Source of the DNA: Sphaerisporangium album
GTDB lineage: Bacteria > Actinomycetota > Actinomycetes > Streptosporangiales > Streptosporangiaceae
Direction: 5' to 3'
DNA: 64,000 nucleotides
Assembly: GCF_003323745.1 (NCBI RefSeq)
Contig: NZ_QOIL01000014.1
Span: forward strand, 62,001 to 126,000
A program made the translations under genes and the position numbers. The notes under the pieces were generated by a model. That model was not told where the DNA came from, did no database searches, and worked only from the letters and a program-made list of their open reading frames with translations. Shown in pieces: positions 35,052 through 44,004 of the stretch. Every line of letters starts with the position of its first letter. Within the stretch, counting starts at the first letter, position 1.

Positions 35052-36251
35052 TCATTCGGCGTGCGCGGGCGGCACGTGGGCGACGCCGCCCTTGACGACG
35101 AGCCGCGGGCGGCGCAGCGCCTCGACGCCGGCCAGCGGGTCGCCGTCCACGACCAGCAGGTCGGCGCGGAGGCCGTCGGCGATCCGGCCCGTCTCGGCCG
35201 CGATGCCGAGGGCCTCGGCGGCGTCCGCCGTGGCCATCTCGATGATGCGCGCGGGGGAGAAGCCCAGCTCCTCGTACAGGCTGAAGCTGCCGGCGAAGTC
35301 GTCGAACACCGAGCCCGGCAGCCCGGCGTCGGTGCCCATCACCAGCCGGACGCCGCGGTCGCGCATCCAGGGCAGGCGGCTCTGCAGCAGGGCGGCGCGC
35401 TCCTCGCCGATCCACCGGGCCATGGCCCGCCAGCCGGGGCTGGTCGTCGGGCAGACATGGACGCCCTCGGCGGCGATCAGCGCGGCGACGTCCTCGCGCG
35501 GGTCGTAGGCGTCGCCGGTGAGCCACGTGCAGTGCTCGATCGTGTCCACGCCGGCCGCCACGGCGGAGGCGATGCCCTCGGTGCCGTGCGCGTGCGCGGC
35601 CACGCGCAGGCCCAGCGCGTGCGCCTCCTCCACCGCGGCGCGGACCTCCTCGGTGGTGAACTGCGACTCCGACATCCCGGCGCCGCCCTTGGTGGTCTGC
35701 CCGCCGGTCACCATCATCTTGATCAGGTCCACCCCGTCGGAGGCGTGCCGGCGCACGGCCTCGCGGATCGCCGCCACGCCGTCCACCTCGCCTCCGAGGT
35801 ACCAGCAGTGCCCGCCGGGCACGGTGAGCGGCGGCCCGGAGGCGAGGACGCGCGGCCCGCGCAGCAGGCCCTGGGACACGGCGTCGCGCAGGCGCAGCGC
35901 CAGGCCGCCCCGGTCGCCGAGGTCCCTGACCGTGGTGACGCCGCTGTCCAGGAGCCGCCGCGCGCGGTCGGCCATGCCCAGGAACAGGGTGAGGTCGTCC
36001 GTCTCCTGGACGTTGGTCATCGCCTCCATGCTCGCGTCGAACACCAGGTGGACGTGGCAGTTGATCAGGCCGGGGAGGATGGTGCCGTCCGGGAAGTCGT
36101 GGCGCGGCGTGCCGGGCGGGGCGAGGGCCTCGACCCGCTCGCGGGGCCCGGCGGCGAGGATGAGATCGCCGCCGGTGAGCACGGCCCCGTCGCGGACCGG
36201 GCCGGCGTCGGTGGCGGTGACCAGCAGGCCGGCCGTGACCAGCATTTCCAC
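35052..36251 (-). CDS. Amidohydrolase, imidazolonepropionase/prolidase-like
   Basis: A 399-residue metal-dependent hydrolase. The GTG at 36251 is chosen because AAGGAG lies 6 nt upstream; an in-frame ATG at 36329 has GGGAG only 1 nt away and would add 26 residues. Motifs: metal site H-x-H in INCHVHLVF, a KMMVTGG lysine segment, HAHGTEG, IEHCTW and the final Asp in GTDAGLPGS. The end has the usual return of the composite beta domain (ADLLVVDGDPLAGVEALRRPRLVVKGG). Substrate not readable; relatives hydrolyse cyclic amides or dipeptides. It lies upstream of the ImmA/IrrE-type gene on the same strand, with a 127-bp gap. Confidence 0.85.
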   Translation of the reverse strand: MEMLVTAGLLVTATDAGPVRDGAVLTGGDLILAAGPRERVEALAPPGTPRHDFPDGTILPGLINCHVHLVFDASMEAMTNVQETDDLTLFLGMADRARRLLDSGVTTVRDLGDRGGLALRLRDAVSQGLLRGPRVLASGPPLTVPGGHCWYLGGEVDGVAAIREAVRRHASDGVDLIKMMVTGGQTTKGGAGMSESQFTTEEVRAAVEEAHALGLRVAAHAHGTEGIASAVAAGVDTIEHCTWLTGDAYDPREDVAALIAAEGVHVCPTTSPGWRAMARWIGEERAALLQSRLPWMRDRGVRLVMGTDAGLPGSVFDDFAGSFSLYEELGFSPARIIEMATADAAEALGIAAETGRIADGLRADLLVVDGDPLAGVEALRRPRLVVKGGVAHVPPAHAE

Positions 36252-36780
36252 GAAGCGCTCCTTCGGTGGTGTTCCGGCGGGGGCGCCGGTCGCCGGGGCG
36301 TCGCCGCGCGATTCGATCTTCAACGTCATACTCCCACAGCGGATCGGCCGCCGGAGGCGTGGAACGGACATTCCATCGCCGGGAACTTTCCGGGCGTGAG
36401 AACAGTCCGGTTGGCTGAGATGACGCTCCATCACTTGAGGATTACAAAAGGCGTTGATCATCATCGTTGGTTGACGTCCAGTCGGACGCCGTGAAAGGCT
36501 CTCCGATGATGCGCATCCGGGGGCGCCGCCATTGTCCGCCCGTCGCGTCCGCCGCCTGTCACGGGGCCCTGGCGGCAGGCTCGGGCGTGGCCGGCCCCCC
36601 GTCCTTCCCGGTAAGAGGGCCACTTCCTCGCCATGCGATCAGGGGGTTCGCGCGCAGTGCTTCAGAAGCTTCCGCGGCTACGGCGACCGGCGCCACCGGA
36701 TGCCGGCGACGCCGGGCACGCTCACAGCGGTTCTGATCCGGCCCGCGACGTCACGCCGAAGCGAACGCGTTAGGGCCGCG
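36252..36780. other. Divergent intergenic region, amidohydrolase and SARP regulator
   Basis: About 529 bp. It holds the AAGGAG site at 36258-36263 (minus strand) for the amidohydrolase. I could not identify a SARP direct repeat or other operator. A weak TTGAC-like segment near 36470-36480 is too uncertain to call. Confidence 0.4.
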
Positions 36781-38568
36781 ATGTCACACGTCTTCCGCCT
36801 GCTCGGGCCGGTCGAGGTACGGCCCTCGGGCAAAGCCGTCAACCTGGGCGGACGCATGCGCCGCACGCTGCTGCTCTCGCTGCTGCTCAACATCAACCGG
36901 CCGGTGACCCTCGACTGGCTGTCGGAGGCGCTGTGGGAGGGGGAACCCCCGCTGTCGGCCACCGCCAACCTCAGGACCTACGCCGGCGCGCTGCGCCGCG
37001 TCCTGACCACGGAGATGAAGGGCGTCGGCATCGTCGCCTCCGACCGGGCCTACCAGCTCGTCGCGTCCCCGAACAAGCTCGACCTGACGAGCTTCGAGAA
37101 GCTCACCACCGAGGCGCGCACGGCGCTGGCCGAAGGGCGTCACGACGTCGCCGTCCAGCGGTTCGACGACGCGGTCGCCCTGTGGCGCGGCCCCGTCGGT
37201 GACGGCCTGCCGTACGGCAAGCCGCTCGCCGCGCGCCTCGCCGTCCTGCACGAGCAGCGCCTCGCCGCCCTGGAGGACCGCGCGGAGGCGCGGCTCGCGC
37301 TCGGCCGGCACTCCGAGGTCGTCGCCGACCTTCGGTTGCTGGTCGGCGAGCAGCCGCTGCGCGAGCGGGCCTGGGCGCTGCTCATGCGCGCCCTGTACGG
37401 CTCGGGCGACGCGGCCGGGGCGCTCGGCGCCTACGCCGAGGCGCGCGACCACCTGGCGGGGCAGCTCGGCCTGGAGCCGGGGGAGGAGCTGCGGCGCATC
37501 CACCGGGCCGTCCTGCACCGCGATCCGGCGCTCGCGCCGCCCGCGCGCCACCAGGCCCGGCTCACCTCCGCCGCCGAGTCCCCGGCCCCCCGCCAGCTCC
37601 CGCGCCCGGGCCTGCTCGTCGGCCGGGACCGGGAGGCGCGGTTTCTGGAGGGCACGCTCACCCCCCGAGGAACCGTCCCGCCGGTGACCGTCGTCAGCGG
37701 GCCCGTCGGCGTGGGCAAGTCGGCGCTGGCGCTGCGGGTCGCGCACGCGGTGGCCGACCGGTTCCCCGACGGCCAGCTCTACGTCGACATGGCCGGCGCC
37801 TTCCACCAGGAGCGCGCGGTGACCGCGCCGCAGGCGGTCTCCTGGTTCCTGCGCGCGCTCGGCGACAACACCACCGGCGACGACCTGAGCCTCGGCGAGG
37901 CCAGCACGCGGCTGCGCTCGCTGACCTCGGGCCTTCGCGTCCTGTTCGTGGTCGACAACGTCATCGGGTCCTCGCAGGTCCGCCCGCTGCTGCCCGCCGG
38001 GCCCGGCTGCGCGGTGCTGCTCACCAGCAGGCGCGTCCTGCCGCTGGACCATGCCGAGCACCTCACGCTCGACGCCCTCACCACCGAGGACGCCGTCTCC
38101 ATGCTCGCCGGGCACGCGGGCCGGGACCGTGTGGACGCCGAGCCGGACGCCGCCGCGCGGATCGCCCGCCTCTGCGAGCACCTGCCGCTCGCCCTTCGCG
38201 CCGCGGGGGCGCTGCTGGCCGCCCGGCCCGACTGGTCGCTGGAGCGGCTGGCGGGCCGGCTTCCCCGGGGCATCTGCGAGCTGCTGGACCACTGGGACGA
38301 GCAGCGCATCCGCGACCGGCTGTGGGCGAGCTACGAGCTGTTCCGCCAGAACGACCCCGAGGCCGCGCGCCTGCTGTGGATGATCTCGCATCAGCCGGGC
38401 ACCGACGTGAGCGTCCCGCGGGCCGCGGAGCTGCTGTGCGCCACCGCCCCGTGCGCCCAGCGGGCCCTCGACCGGCTCACCGACGAGCACCTGCTGCGGC
38501 GGCTGTCGCCCGACAGGTACGAGATGGTCGGCCTGTTGCGCATCCTCGCGCCCCGGGACTCGCCGTGA
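36781..38568 (+). CDS. AfsR/SARP-family regulator with NB-ARC-like NTPase
   Basis: A 595-residue regulator. ATG 36781 opens FRLLGPVEVRPSGKAVNLGG, the start of the OmpR-like DNA-binding domain; a BTAD follows to about residue 250 (ALWRGPVGDGLPYG...LGLEPGEELRRIHRAV). The NTPase domain (about 275-500) has P-loop GPVGVGKSALAL and Walker B LFVVDNV, then LCEHLPLALRAAGALL, the GLPLA-like motif of STAND ATPases. The protein ends after a short winged-helix-like segment and lacks the C-terminal TPR of full AfsR. SARPs usually control specialised-metabolite genes, but none is recognisable beside it. Confidence 0.9.
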   Translation: MSHVFRLLGPVEVRPSGKAVNLGGRMRRTLLLSLLLNINRPVTLDWLSEALWEGEPPLSATANLRTYAGALRRVLTTEMKGVGIVASDRAYQLVASPNKLDLTSFEKLTTEARTALAEGRHDVAVQRFDDAVALWRGPVGDGLPYGKPLAARLAVLHEQRLAALEDRAEARLALGRHSEVVADLRLLVGEQPLRERAWALLMRALYGSGDAAGALGAYAEARDHLAGQLGLEPGEELRRIHRAVLHRDPALAPPARHQARLTSAAESPAPRQLPRPGLLVGRDREARFLEGTLTPRGTVPPVTVVSGPVGVGKSALALRVAHAVADRFPDGQLYVDMAGAFHQERAVTAPQAVSWFLRALGDNTTGDDLSLGEASTRLRSLTSGLRVLFVVDNVIGSSQVRPLLPAGPGCAVLLTSRRVLPLDHAEHLTLDALTTEDAVSMLAGHAGRDRVDAEPDAAARIARLCEHLPLALRAAGALLAARPDWSLERLAGRLPRGICELLDHWDEQRIRDRLWASYELFRQNDPEAARLLWMISHQPGTDVSVPRAAELLCATAPCAQRALDRLTDEHLLRRLSPDRYEMVGLLRILAPRDSP

Positions 38569-38762
38569 CCGGGCGCCCGCACCCGGGACCCATGGTGATC
38601 CGGTAGGGGAGGTCCGGGCGGCGAGGGACGGCATCACCGCGCGGGGAGACGGCCTTGTGCGGAGGCCACACGGGGGCGTGTATCCGGGTGTACCGGGCGT
38701 GTAGCGGCTTGATCTACTTTTCGTTGCGATGCGTCCGACAAGACCGAGTCGAGGACCTTTCG

Positions 38763-39341
38763 ATGATGGGTTATCTGGCAGCGGTGTGCGGGTCTCTCGC
38801 CGGCGTCGTGTTCGGGGTCGCCTCGATCAGCAAGGCCCGCAACAGGGCCGCCTTCTCCTCCTTCGTGGAGACCGTGCGCCGGCTGCCCGCCGTGCCGCCC
38901 GGCTGGGCGCGCCGGGCGGCGCTCGCGGCCGTGGCCGCCGAGGCGCTGCTCGCGGTGACGTCCCCGCTGGTCCTGCCCCGGATGCTCCTCGGGAAGACGC
39001 CCTACGTCCCCGTGCTGCCGGTGGTGTGGGTGCTGCTGGCGGTCCCGCTGCTCGTGGCCGGCGGCGCGGCGATGCTGGCCCGCGCGCCGCGCCCGCGGTG
39101 GCCCGGGTGGCCGGCGTGCGCGGCGACCCGGCGCGTCCTGCGCAAGGTGGCGCTGGCGGCCATCGCCTCGATCTGCGTGGTCAGCGGCATCGTGACGCGT
39201 CCCGGAGACCCGGACCTGGCCGGGGGAGTGCTGGCGAGCCTGGCGGGCGCCGCCATCGCCTCGCTGTTCCTCCACTACGACGCCATCGCCGAGGTGTTCG
39301 CCCTGAACCGCGTCACCCACCCCCCGGGCGAGCCGAAGTGA
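38763..39341 (+). CDS. MauE/DoxX-like integral membrane protein
   Basis: A 192-residue protein from ATG 38763 (ATG 38766 is next in frame) with four to five hydrophobic helices. The start GVASISKARNRAAFSSFVETVRRLPAVP matches the MauE-type signature (a lysine and FxxFVxTVRxL after helix 1). MauE/DoxX relatives support redox or thiol maturation in the membrane, for example in methylamine dehydrogenase formation. No mauD, thioredoxin or dehydrogenase gene is present, so it is an orphan. It follows the SARP gene by 194 bp. Confidence 0.7.
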   Translation: MMGYLAAVCGSLAGVVFGVASISKARNRAAFSSFVETVRRLPAVPPGWARRAALAAVAAEALLAVTSPLVLPRMLLGKTPYVPVLPVVWVLLAVPLLVAGGAAMLARAPRPRWPGWPACAATRRVLRKVALAAIASICVVSGIVTRPGDPDLAGGVLASLAGAAIASLFLHYDAIAEVFALNRVTHPPGEPK

Positions 39342-39842
39342 TCGGCCGCGATCATCCGCCACGCTCCGGGAGTCGTTTTCGCTGGTCAAAAGCGCTTTCC
39401 GCGTGTATCTCGCATATGCCCGCGTGTATATGGGCCCGTTCTAGGGTTGTCGGTGACGGCCGGTCGACCAGAGGAACGTCGACGGGACCGCCTGCGTGAT
39501 CCACTGAGGCAGGTGCAAACGGGTGCGGCACCTGCGGTGGCGGCCGACGTGGCCGGTCGCCGCCGATCCCAGGTGAACGGCCCTCCTCACGATGGGAGGA
39601 AGGGCCGATGTCCGCCGCAGTCCCCCCGGTCTCGCGGTGGCGGCGGCGGACGGCCGTCACACGGCGGGGCGCGCGTCCTGGGGACCGGCGCGCGCCCCTG
39701 CCGGGTCCCCCGCGGGCCGGGCGCACGGCGTGGCCGGAAGCGGCCTCTACGGAATTCCACGACAACCGATCGCCCGGCGGCGACGTCAGTTCAGTGCGGC
39801 CCATCGTCGCCAAAGTGCGTGTCCACGTGTCCACAGTCGCGG
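39342..39842. other. Intergenic, no gene recognised
   Basis: About 501 bp. The 9-mer GCGTGTATA/CGCGTGTAT pattern repeats near 39397-39430 (CGCGTGTATCTCGCATATGCCCGCGTGTATATGG), an AT-rich spot that may be a promoter or operator. Nothing else stood out. Confidence 0.4.
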
Positions 39843-40874
39843 GTGAGATCCTTGAACTCTGTCTACATCGACCTGGCCGTCGGCCTGGTGATCGCGTTCC
39901 TGCTGTTCTCGCTGCTGGTCAGCGGTGTCAACGAGGGCTTGGTGCGGTTGCTCGGCATCCGCGGCAAGTTCCTGTGGGCCTACCTGCGCGACACGCTGGA
40001 CGGGCCCGACGGCAAGAGGTCGTGGATCCCCGGCACGATCGCCGAGGTCTTCGCCCGGCTGCCGTTCAGCAGGGACGCGCGGCCGGTCTTCAGCCCGCTG
40101 CCCGCGCCGGTCGAGAGCACGGCCACCACCTGGTCGGGCCGGCTGTACGAGCGGCTCCGCGAGATCGACCACCGCAAGGACGGCAGGACCAGCATCGCCT
40201 CGATCCCGCCCGCGCGCTTCGGCGTGGCCATCATGGAGATCGTCACCGGCGAGGGCGGGGTCACCGTGCTGCTGGAGAAGCTCAAGGCGGACGGCAGCCC
40301 GCTGTACGGCCCGCTCAAGGGCGTGTGGGACGCCGCCCACGGTGACCTCGACGCGTTCCGCAAGGGCGTGGAGGACTGGTTCGACGGCGAGATGCGGCGC
40401 CTCACCATGTTGTACCGCCGGTACGTCAAGTGGGTCATCGCCGTGCTGGGACTGGTGATCACATTGCTGTTCAGCATGGACTCGCTGGAGTACGGCCGGG
40501 CGATCCTGACCGACAACGCCATCCGCGCCCAGGTCGCCACCATGGCCAACGGCGGCACGGACGCGCTGGCGGGTCTGAAGGAGAAGTGCCCCGAGCACCC
40601 CGCCGATCCGTACGCCTGCGTCACCGAGGTGCTGTCGGCGCCGGCGTTCGTGAAGATCGTCGGGAACGCCCCGGTGTCGGTGAAGATCCCCGATGGCGGG
40701 AGCCCGCAGTGGTCGTGGAACGGCGGGGAATGGCTGAGCCGCCTCGGCACCCCCGGCCACTGGCCCGGCTTCCTCGTCACGTTCGTGGCGGTGCTGTTCG
40801 GCGGGCCGTTCTGGTGGGACATCTTCCGGCGCCTGACCGGCATCCGCGCGCGGGCAGGCGAGACCGACAAGTAG
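39843..40874 (+). CDS. Integral membrane protein of unknown family
   Basis: About 343 residues. The N-terminal helix (VYIDLAVGLVIAFLLFSLLVSGVNEGL) is followed by a large soluble part, a helix near residues 195-215 (YVKWVIAVLGLVITLLFSMDSL), a second extramembrane loop with a Cys pair (EKCPEHPADPYACV), and a C-terminal helix (WPGFLVTFVAVLFGGPFWWDIFRRL). GTG 39843 is annotated; a TTG at 39852 with GGTGAG before it is a possible alternative. I do not recognise the family. It is not obviously linked to its neighbours. Confidence 0.65.
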   Translation: MRSLNSVYIDLAVGLVIAFLLFSLLVSGVNEGLVRLLGIRGKFLWAYLRDTLDGPDGKRSWIPGTIAEVFARLPFSRDARPVFSPLPAPVESTATTWSGRLYERLREIDHRKDGRTSIASIPPARFGVAIMEIVTGEGGVTVLLEKLKADGSPLYGPLKGVWDAAHGDLDAFRKGVEDWFDGEMRRLTMLYRRYVKWVIAVLGLVITLLFSMDSLEYGRAILTDNAIRAQVATMANGGTDALAGLKEKCPEHPADPYACVTEVLSAPAFVKIVGNAPVSVKIPDGGSPQWSWNGGEWLSRLGTPGHWPGFLVTFVAVLFGGPFWWDIFRRLTGIRARAGETDK

Positions 40875-41021
40875 CCCCTCGCATGCGTCGATAACCGGTG
40901 AATGTCGATATATGCGGAACAAAGTGTCACTCTTGGCATGCGCGCGACTCCGGCGCGTGTGCGATCCCCGGGATCGGAGGGTAGGAGAGACGTATCTCAT
41001 TGCTCGGGTGCTGGGGGGACC

Positions 41022-42074
41022 ATGGGGCGCTTGGGGATACTCGGAACGACGGGCGCCGCGCTGGTGCCGCTGAGCCTGGTCGCGCTCGCCGGATGCGCGG
41101 ACCAGGACGCGAAGGTGGTGGCGCAGCCCGCCAAGGCCGCCAAGCCGGCGGCCTCACAGGAGGCGCGCAAGGCCGCCGCCGCGAAGGCCGCCAAGGTCAA
41201 GGCCAACGAGCTCGGCCAGATACCGGTGCTGATGTACCACCGCATCGTCGCCAAGCCCGCCGGCACCGACGACCGCACCCCCGATCAGTTCCGCGCCGAG
41301 CTCGAACGCCTGGCCAAGGACGGCTACGTCCCCATCACGGCCCGCGAGTACACCACCGGCCAGATCGGCATCCCGGCGGGACGCCACCCCGTCGTGCTGA
41401 CCTTCGACGACTCCTCGCCCTCGCAGCTCACCCTGGACGGCTCGGGGCAGCCCAAGCCCGACACCGCCGTCGGCATCCTCATGGACGTCGCGCGCAAGCA
41501 CCCGGGCTTCCGGCCCGTCGCCACGTTCTACGTCATCAAGGACATGTTCGGCACGTTCGGGCCGGAGGCGCAGGCCCAGACGCTCGGCTGGCTGCGCGAC
41601 AACCACTTCGACGTCGGCAACCACACCCGCGACCACCTCAACCTGCGCGGCAGGTCGCAGGACCAGGTCGTCGGCCAGATCGCCGCGGGCCACAAGCTGA
41701 TCACCTCGCTGATCAAGGACGCGCCGGCGACGCTCGCGCTGCCGTACGGCAACCAGCCGAGCACCAAGGACTGGGCGATCCGCGGCGACTCCGCCGACGT
41801 CCACTACCGGTACACCGGCGTCTTCCTCGCGGGCTACACCCCGGCCGCCTCGCCGTTCAGCAAGGACTTCGACCCGCTCGGCATCCCGCGCATCCGCGCC
41901 ATGGACAAGGTCGGCGACTGCGCCCGCTTCTGCTCGACGGCGTGGCTGGACTGGCTCAACGCCCACCCGGAGGACCGCTACACCTCCGACGGCGACGTCC
42001 GCACGGTCGCCTACCCGAAGTTCAAGGCCCCGTACGTCGCCCAGCGCTTCACCAAGTACACGCTGCCGTACTGA
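41022..42074 (+). CDS. Lipoprotein polysaccharide deacetylase (NodB-like)
   Basis: A 350-residue protein from ATG 41022 with GGGGGG before it. The signal peptide ends in a lipobox (VALAGC; Cys about 26), so it is a lipoprotein at the outer face of the membrane. After an Ala/Lys-rich linker the NodB domain shows QIPVLMYHRI, the metal Asp in VLTFDDSSPS and the H-x3-H of NHTRDHLN, then LALPYGN. Such enzymes deacetylate GlcNAc in peptidoglycan or chitin; which is not readable. It does not share a promoter with the downstream vWA module, which is 254 bp away. Confidence 0.85.
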   Translation: MGRLGILGTTGAALVPLSLVALAGCADQDAKVVAQPAKAAKPAASQEARKAAAAKAAKVKANELGQIPVLMYHRIVAKPAGTDDRTPDQFRAELERLAKDGYVPITAREYTTGQIGIPAGRHPVVLTFDDSSPSQLTLDGSGQPKPDTAVGILMDVARKHPGFRPVATFYVIKDMFGTFGPEAQAQTLGWLRDNHFDVGNHTRDHLNLRGRSQDQVVGQIAAGHKLITSLIKDAPATLALPYGNQPSTKDWAIRGDSADVHYRYTGVFLAGYTPAASPFSKDFDPLGIPRIRAMDKVGDCARFCSTAWLDWLNAHPEDRYTSDGDVRTVAYPKFKAPYVAQRFTKYTLPY

Positions 42075-42200
42075 CCACCACTCTCGGTCCCCCCTTCCTC
42101 GGGCAGAGGTCACCACCCACCCGTCTCCCGGCGTCGACGGCGAGGGCCATCGGCCGATAGCTGATCACCTGTGCGGAAATCACGTCATGCTAGGCGTCGG

Positions 42201-42215
42201 TCAAGCGTCGCTTGA
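42201..42215. promoter_or_regulatory. Perfect palindrome TCAAGCG-T-CGCTTGA upstream of vWA module
   Basis: A 7-bp inverted repeat around one T, 114 bp before the vWA gene. A second inverted repeat CCGCGG(42231-42236)/CCGCGG(42244-42249) lies just after it. These may be operator or attenuator sites; function unknown. Confidence 0.45.
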
Positions 42216-42328
42216 GCCCTTTGGCCCTTCCCGCGGTCCTTGGCCGCGGACACCACTTCGTGTATCGGTAACAGAGGTGGTTCCGCGCGCGATCTGTCTG
42301 GCGGATGCCTTCGGCGGAAGGGACGTGG

Positions 42329-42973
42329 GTGATGCACCGGGTGGTCCCGATCTACCTCGCGATCAACACCTCACCGTCGATGGCCAGAAGGCTCGTGGAG
42401 GTCGAGCAGATGCTGGTCGCCCTCACCGATGAGCTGCTCTCCTCGCCCGTCCTGGGCGACCAGGTGCGCATCGGGGTCGTGTCCTTCGCCGACACCGCCG
42501 ACCTGGTGCTGCCGCTGACCGACCTCACCCGATTAGGACGGATGCCGCGCATCCCCTCGGGACGGGAGACCCGGTTCGGCCCGTTGTTCGAGCTGCTGGC
42601 CAAGGTGGTCGGCCGCGATCTCACGGTCCACCGGGCGATGGACGCCGAGGTCATGCGGCCGATGGTCTTCCTGCTGTGCGACGGACTGCCCACCGACAAC
42701 GGCTGGGAACGGTCGTTCGCCAAGTTCTACGGCGTCGCCCACGCCGGCGTCATCCTCGCGACCATCGGGCTCGACGAGAAGGAGACCCAATGGCTGGGAA
42801 GCGCCCTCCGGGCGACGGCGGCGTTCTCGTGGGCCGATGAACGCACCTACTCTCTTGCCGCGCGCGTCGAAGAAGTGCTGCTGGACCACGCGTCCATCCT
42901 CGTCACCTCAAGGGTGATCTCGACCCCCAGAGGATCGTCGAGCGGGTCCCCCTCGCCGGAACAGGACGCATGA
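42329..42973 (+). CDS. TerY-like vWA domain protein with altered MIDAS
   Basis: A 214-residue vWA domain. The GTG at 42329 is chosen over ATG 42332 because GGAAGGGA ends 5 nt before it. The metal site (MIDAS) should read D-x-S-x-S; here it is N-x-S-x-S (LAINTSPSMARR), while the later Thr (RETRFGPL) and Asp (LLCDGLPTDN) positions are kept. TerY-like vWA proteins pair with kinase-like and phosphatase proteins in tellurite-type and NTPase-linked conflict systems. The 3' end overlaps the kinase gene by 4 bp (ATGA), so they are co-translated. Confidence 0.8.
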   Translation: MMHRVVPIYLAINTSPSMARRLVEVEQMLVALTDELLSSPVLGDQVRIGVVSFADTADLVLPLTDLTRLGRMPRIPSGRETRFGPLFELLAKVVGRDLTVHRAMDAEVMRPMVFLLCDGLPTDNGWERSFAKFYGVAHAGVILATIGLDEKETQWLGSALRATAAFSWADERTYSLAARVEEVLLDHASILVTSRVISTPRGSSSGSPSPEQDA

Positions 42974-44004
42974 GCACCGGAACGACCCGAGCCGGATGGC
43001 CGTCCGTGCCGCAACGGCTGAAGGAGGCGGAGATCCGCCACGCCGTGCCCGGTTCCAAGGGCGGCGCCTCCACGGTCTTCACCGCGTTCGGGTACGCCGA
43101 TCGGTTGATGTACAAGAAGTACACCGAACCCCGCGACCCGGCCGCGCTCGACCGCCTGGTGGAGCTGCACGCGGCGATGGACGCCGAGTCGGCCGGATAC
43201 GCACGTGACCACATGGCCTGGCCGGTCGCCACCGTCCGCGCCGCCGACGGCCAGGTGGCCGGCCTGATGGTCATCCGGGCGGACATGACCTTCCACGCGC
43301 ACCTGTCGACCAGCCGCGTGCGGGTCCGGGACTTCAACTACCTGCTGTACGAGGACCGGGCCGCACGTGTCGGGGTCCCGCCCGCGACGGTCAGGCAGAA
43401 GGCGGCTCTGCTGCGGGATCTGGTCTCGGTGCTGCTGTGGCTGGACGAGCGAGGACTCGTCCACGAGGATCTGGCGGCCCACAACGTGCTGTGGCGGCTG
43501 GAGCCGGAGGCCACGGTCTTCCTCTTGGACTGCGATTCTCTGCGCCCGGCCGGCGAGGCGACCGGGCAGCCGCTGTTCACGACGGTCGACTGGACCGATC
43601 CGCGGGTGCTCGGGGAGGAGGTCGCCCGTCCGGACAGGGCTTCGACGTCCTACGCCGTCGGCCTGCTGGTCGCACGGGTCCTCGGTTCCCCTTACTGGAG
43701 GCCCGCCTCCGGCGAGGGCTCCATCGGGCCCGGAGGTGGGTTCCCGCCCGCGCTCGAACCGCTGCTCGACGCGGCCGTCGGCCCTGCCGCGAACCGGCCC
43801 TCCCTCCGAACCTGGCTCGACGGCATCGACGGCATCGCCGGCGCTCTTCCAGCCGTGCGCAGGGTTCGGGAGGCTCCTCCCACACCGCCGGCCACTTTGA
43901 GGGTCGAAGGCCAGACCATCGGGCTCAACGACCGGCTGGCCCTGCTCGCGGGCCTGGTGATCGGCGCGCTCGCCGCGGTGCTCGTGATGGTGAGGTTCCT
44001 GTGA
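42970..44004 (+). CDS. Protein-kinase-like protein with C-terminal membrane anchor
   Basis: A 344-residue protein. The core reads like a YegI/TerY-partner kinase: beta-3 lysine in LMYKKYTEP (about residue 49), a catalytic loop HEDLAAHNVL (HxDxxxxN; about 161) and a metal Asp in LLDCDSLRP, where DFG is replaced by DCD, as in YegI. The C-terminal helix (LALLAGLVIGALAAVLVMVRFL) anchors it in the membrane. It follows the vWA gene by overlap and overlaps the next gene (GTGA), so the three are one module. Substrate unknown. Confidence 0.75.
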   Translation: MSTGTTRAGWPSVPQRLKEAEIRHAVPGSKGGASTVFTAFGYADRLMYKKYTEPRDPAALDRLVELHAAMDAESAGYARDHMAWPVATVRAADGQVAGLMVIRADMTFHAHLSTSRVRVRDFNYLLYEDRAARVGVPPATVRQKAALLRDLVSVLLWLDERGLVHEDLAAHNVLWRLEPEATVFLLDCDSLRPAGEATGQPLFTTVDWTDPRVLGEEVARPDRASTSYAVGLLVARVLGSPYWRPASGEGSIGPGGGFPPALEPLLDAAVGPAANRPSLRTWLDGIDGIAGALPAVRRVREAPPTPPATLRVEGQTIGLNDRLALLAGLVIGALAAVLVMVRFL

